Positions 61,401 through 64,000 of a stretch of DNA of 64,000 nt are shown piece by piece (position 1 is the first letter of the stretch; each line of letters starts with the position of its first letter). The stretch covers positions 33,341,471-33,405,470 of the forward strand of contig OX155895.1 in NCBI GenBank assembly GCA_944588485.1, written 5' to 3'. Position numbers and translations under genes: made by a program. The notes below the pieces were generated by a model that had not been told where the DNA came from, made no database searches, and was given only the letters and a program-made list of their open reading frames with translations. Source of the DNA: Phosphuga atrata. Its lineage: Eukaryota > Arthropoda > Insecta > Coleoptera > Silphidae.

Positions 61401-64000
61401 AAATTAAATTAATTTATTTTTGAATTAAATTAAGTAAAATTATTTTTAAATTAAATTAAATTATTTTTAAATTAAATTGAAATATTTTTGAATTAAATTA
61501 ATTTATTTTTAAATTAAATTAAATTTAATTATTTTAATTATTTAATTTAAATTAAATAAAATTAATTTTAAAATAATTTAAATTGTTTTTAAATTAAATA
61601 AAATTAAATTATTTAAAAAAAAATCAAATTATTTTTAAATTAAATTAAAATAGTTTTTTTAAATATATTAAAATAAATCAAATTATTCTTAAATTAAAAT
61701 AAATTAAAATAAATTATTTTTACAATAAATTAAATTCAATTTAAAGTCAATTAATTTAAATTGTTTTTAAATTAAATTAAATGATTTTCAGTATAAATTA
61801 AATTAATTTTAAATTAAATTATATTGTTTTAAACTTAAATTAAATTATTTTTAAGTTAAATAAAATTATGTATAGATTAAATTAAAATAATTTTATATTT
61901 AATTAAATTATTTCCAAATCAAACTAAATAATTTTCAAATTTAATAAAATTAGATTATTTTTAAATTTAATTAATTTATTTTTAAATTAAATTAAATTAT
62001 TGTTAAATCAAATTAAATTAAGTTATTTTTAAATTTAACTAAATTAAGTTATTTTTAAATTAAATTGAAATGTTTTTAAATTAAATTAAATAAAATTAAA
62101 TTATTTTTAATTAAATTACTTTTAAATTAAATGAAATTATTTTTAAAATAATTTAAATTGTTTTTAAATTAAATAAAATTAAATTATTTAAAAAAAATCA
62201 ATTTAGTTTTCAATTAAACTAAATTATTTTTAATTTAAATAATTTTTAAATTAAATAAAATTAAATTATTTTTAAATTATTTCAAATTATTTATAAATTA
62301 AATAAAATAAGATTATATTTAAATAAAATTAAATTGTTTTAAATTAAATTATTTATAATTTTTTTATTTTTTTATTTAAATTAAATCAAAATGTTTTTAA
62401 AATAAAATAAAATTATTTTTAAATTAAATGAAATTATTTTTAAATAATTTAATTTATTTTTGAATTAAATTATATAAAATTATTTTTAAATTAAATTAAA
62501 TTATTTTAAATCAAATTAAATTAAAATATTTTTAAATTTAACTAAATTGAATTATTTTTAAATTAAATTAAATTATTTATAAACTAAATAAAATTATTTT
62601 AAAATCAAATTAAATTATTTTTAAATTAAATTAAAATATTTTTAAATTAAGTAAAATTGTTTTTAAATCAAATTAAATTAAATCATTTTTACATAAATTG
62701 TTTTTAAAATAAAAAAAAATATTTCTAAAAAAAATAAAATTAAATTATATTTAAATAAAAATAAATTATTTTTAAATAAAATAAAATAATTTTTAAATTG
62801 AATTATTTTTAAAATAAATTAAATTATTTTTTTTTTAAATTAAATTAAATTATTTTAAAAATAAATAAAATAAATTTTTTTAAAATAAATTAAATTATTT
62901 TTAAATTAAATTAAATTATTTTTAAAATAATTTATATTATTTTTAAATTAAATTAAATTATTTTTAAATTAAATTGAATTATTTTTGTATAAAATGAACT
63001 TATTTTTAAATTAATTTTAATTATTTTTAATTTAAATTATTGTTAAAATAATTTAAATTAAATTATTTTTAAATAAAATAAAATTATTTTTAAATTAAAT
63101 AAAATTAAATCATTTTTAAATAAAATAAAATTATTTTTAAATTAAATTAAATTATTTTTTAATTATATTAAATTTTTTTAAATTATAATAAATTACTTTT
63201 AAATTAAATTAAATTTTTTTAAATTAAAATAAATTATTTTTAAATTAATTTAATTTATTTTTAAATTAATTATTTTTAAATAAATTTAAATTATTTTTGA
63301 ATTAAATTAAAAAAAATTGAAATTAAATTATTTTTAAATAAAATTAAATGATTTTTAAATTAAATTATTTTTGTTATATAAAATAAATTTTTTTTAAAAT
63401 AAAATTAATACAATAAAAAATAAAATTATTTTTAAATGAATTGAAATTATTTTTGAATTAAATTAAATTACTTTATTTTTATATTAAATAAATAACTTAA
63501 ATTAAAATATTTTTAACTTAAATTATTTTTAAATTATATTTAATTATTTCTAAATAAAATACAATAAATTTATTTTTAAATTAAATTATTTTTAAATAAA
63601 TTAAAATTTAATTATTTTTAAATTAAATTAAATAATTCTTAAATTAAATTTAATTGTTTATAAATTAAATGGAATTATTTTTGAATTGAATTATATTACA
63701 TTATTTTTAAATTAAATTAAATTATTTTTAAATTAAATTAAATTATTTTTAAATTAATTATTTTTTTTTAAATTAAATTGTATTATTTTTGTATTAAATT
63801 AAATTATTTTTAAATTAAATTTAAATATTTTTAAATTAAGTTAAATCATTTTTAAATCAAATTTAATTTAATTATTTTCAAATAATTTGTTTTTAAAATA
63901 AATAAAATTAGTTTTAAAATAATTCAAATTATTTTTAAATAAAATTATATTTAAATAAAACAAAATTATTTTTAAATAAAATTAAATTATTTTTAAGTTG
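58461..64000 (+). repeat. AT satellite block I (plus orientation)
   Basis: A plus-oriented array to the window end. 58461-58680 is rich in 16-bp monomers (one A3T2 fewer). The rest is diverged, with many A/T substitutions and some degenerate stretches (about 60760-60900, 61540-61740, 62340-62380, 62690-62880, 63370-63420). No gene, RNA or transposon is seen. The array continues beyond the window. Confidence 0.88.

Noticed and set aside
1..64000. Bacterial, phage or organelle (mitochondrial) origin
   Set aside because: The very low GC first suggested a mitochondrial control region or an AT-rich bacterium. LTR retrotransposon, piggyBac and LINE remnants, and no rRNA, tRNA or respiratory genes, point to a nuclear eukaryotic satellite.
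1..64000. CRISPR array
   Set aside because: Short regular repeats exist, but there are no unique spacers between constant repeats. The whole unit is repeated.

Overview
This is a eukaryotic heterochromatin-like window, most probably from an arthropod and likely an insect. The evidence is the piggyBac-type transposon, the Ty3/gypsy retrotransposon with an insect-style Gag and a tRNA-Lys-type primer site, and the LINE remnants. Species cannot be told from the sequence. No host protein-coding gene, tRNA, rRNA or CRISPR array was found.

Roughly 85-90% of the window is one extremely AT-rich satellite. Its core monomer is 21 bp, T5(A3T2)3A, and 16-bp and 26-bp variants gain or lose one A3T2 pentamer. 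The unit puts stop codons in all six frames, which explains the lack of long ORFs. The array changes strand several times. It reads on the minus strand at about 1-5735, 15636-20165 and 57766-58290, and on the plus strand elsewhere. On top of the monomer there are higher-order repeats of 115/136 bp, about 0.5 kb, about 0.94 kb, about 1.08 kb and about 2.17 kb. A segmental tandem duplication of about 10-13 kb also spans much of the right half.

Non-satellite islands, left to right: (1) a MITE-like element at 9090-9907 with 12-bp perfect terminal inverted repeats; (2) a decayed, internally deleted Ty3/gypsy element on the minus strand at 11292-15050, with both LTRs, primer site, polypurine tract, and Gag, protease, RNase H and integrase remnants; (3) an unidentified island of about 400 bp at 15236-15635, exactly where the satellite changes strand; (4) dead piggyBac copy 1 at 36164-37737; (5) a 5'-truncated, internally deleted LINE at 41740-42816; (6) dead piggyBac copy 2 at 45494-47138; (7) a second copy of the same LINE remnant at 55030-56164; (8) an LTR-end-like fragment at 58361-58460.

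The piggyBac pair and the LINE pair lie in matching order in matching satellite context and share their disabling lesions. The simplest reading is that both elements inserted once, died, and were then amplified as passengers of a satellite higher-order unit. That behaviour of the array is the most interesting thing in the window. No working gene system is visible.
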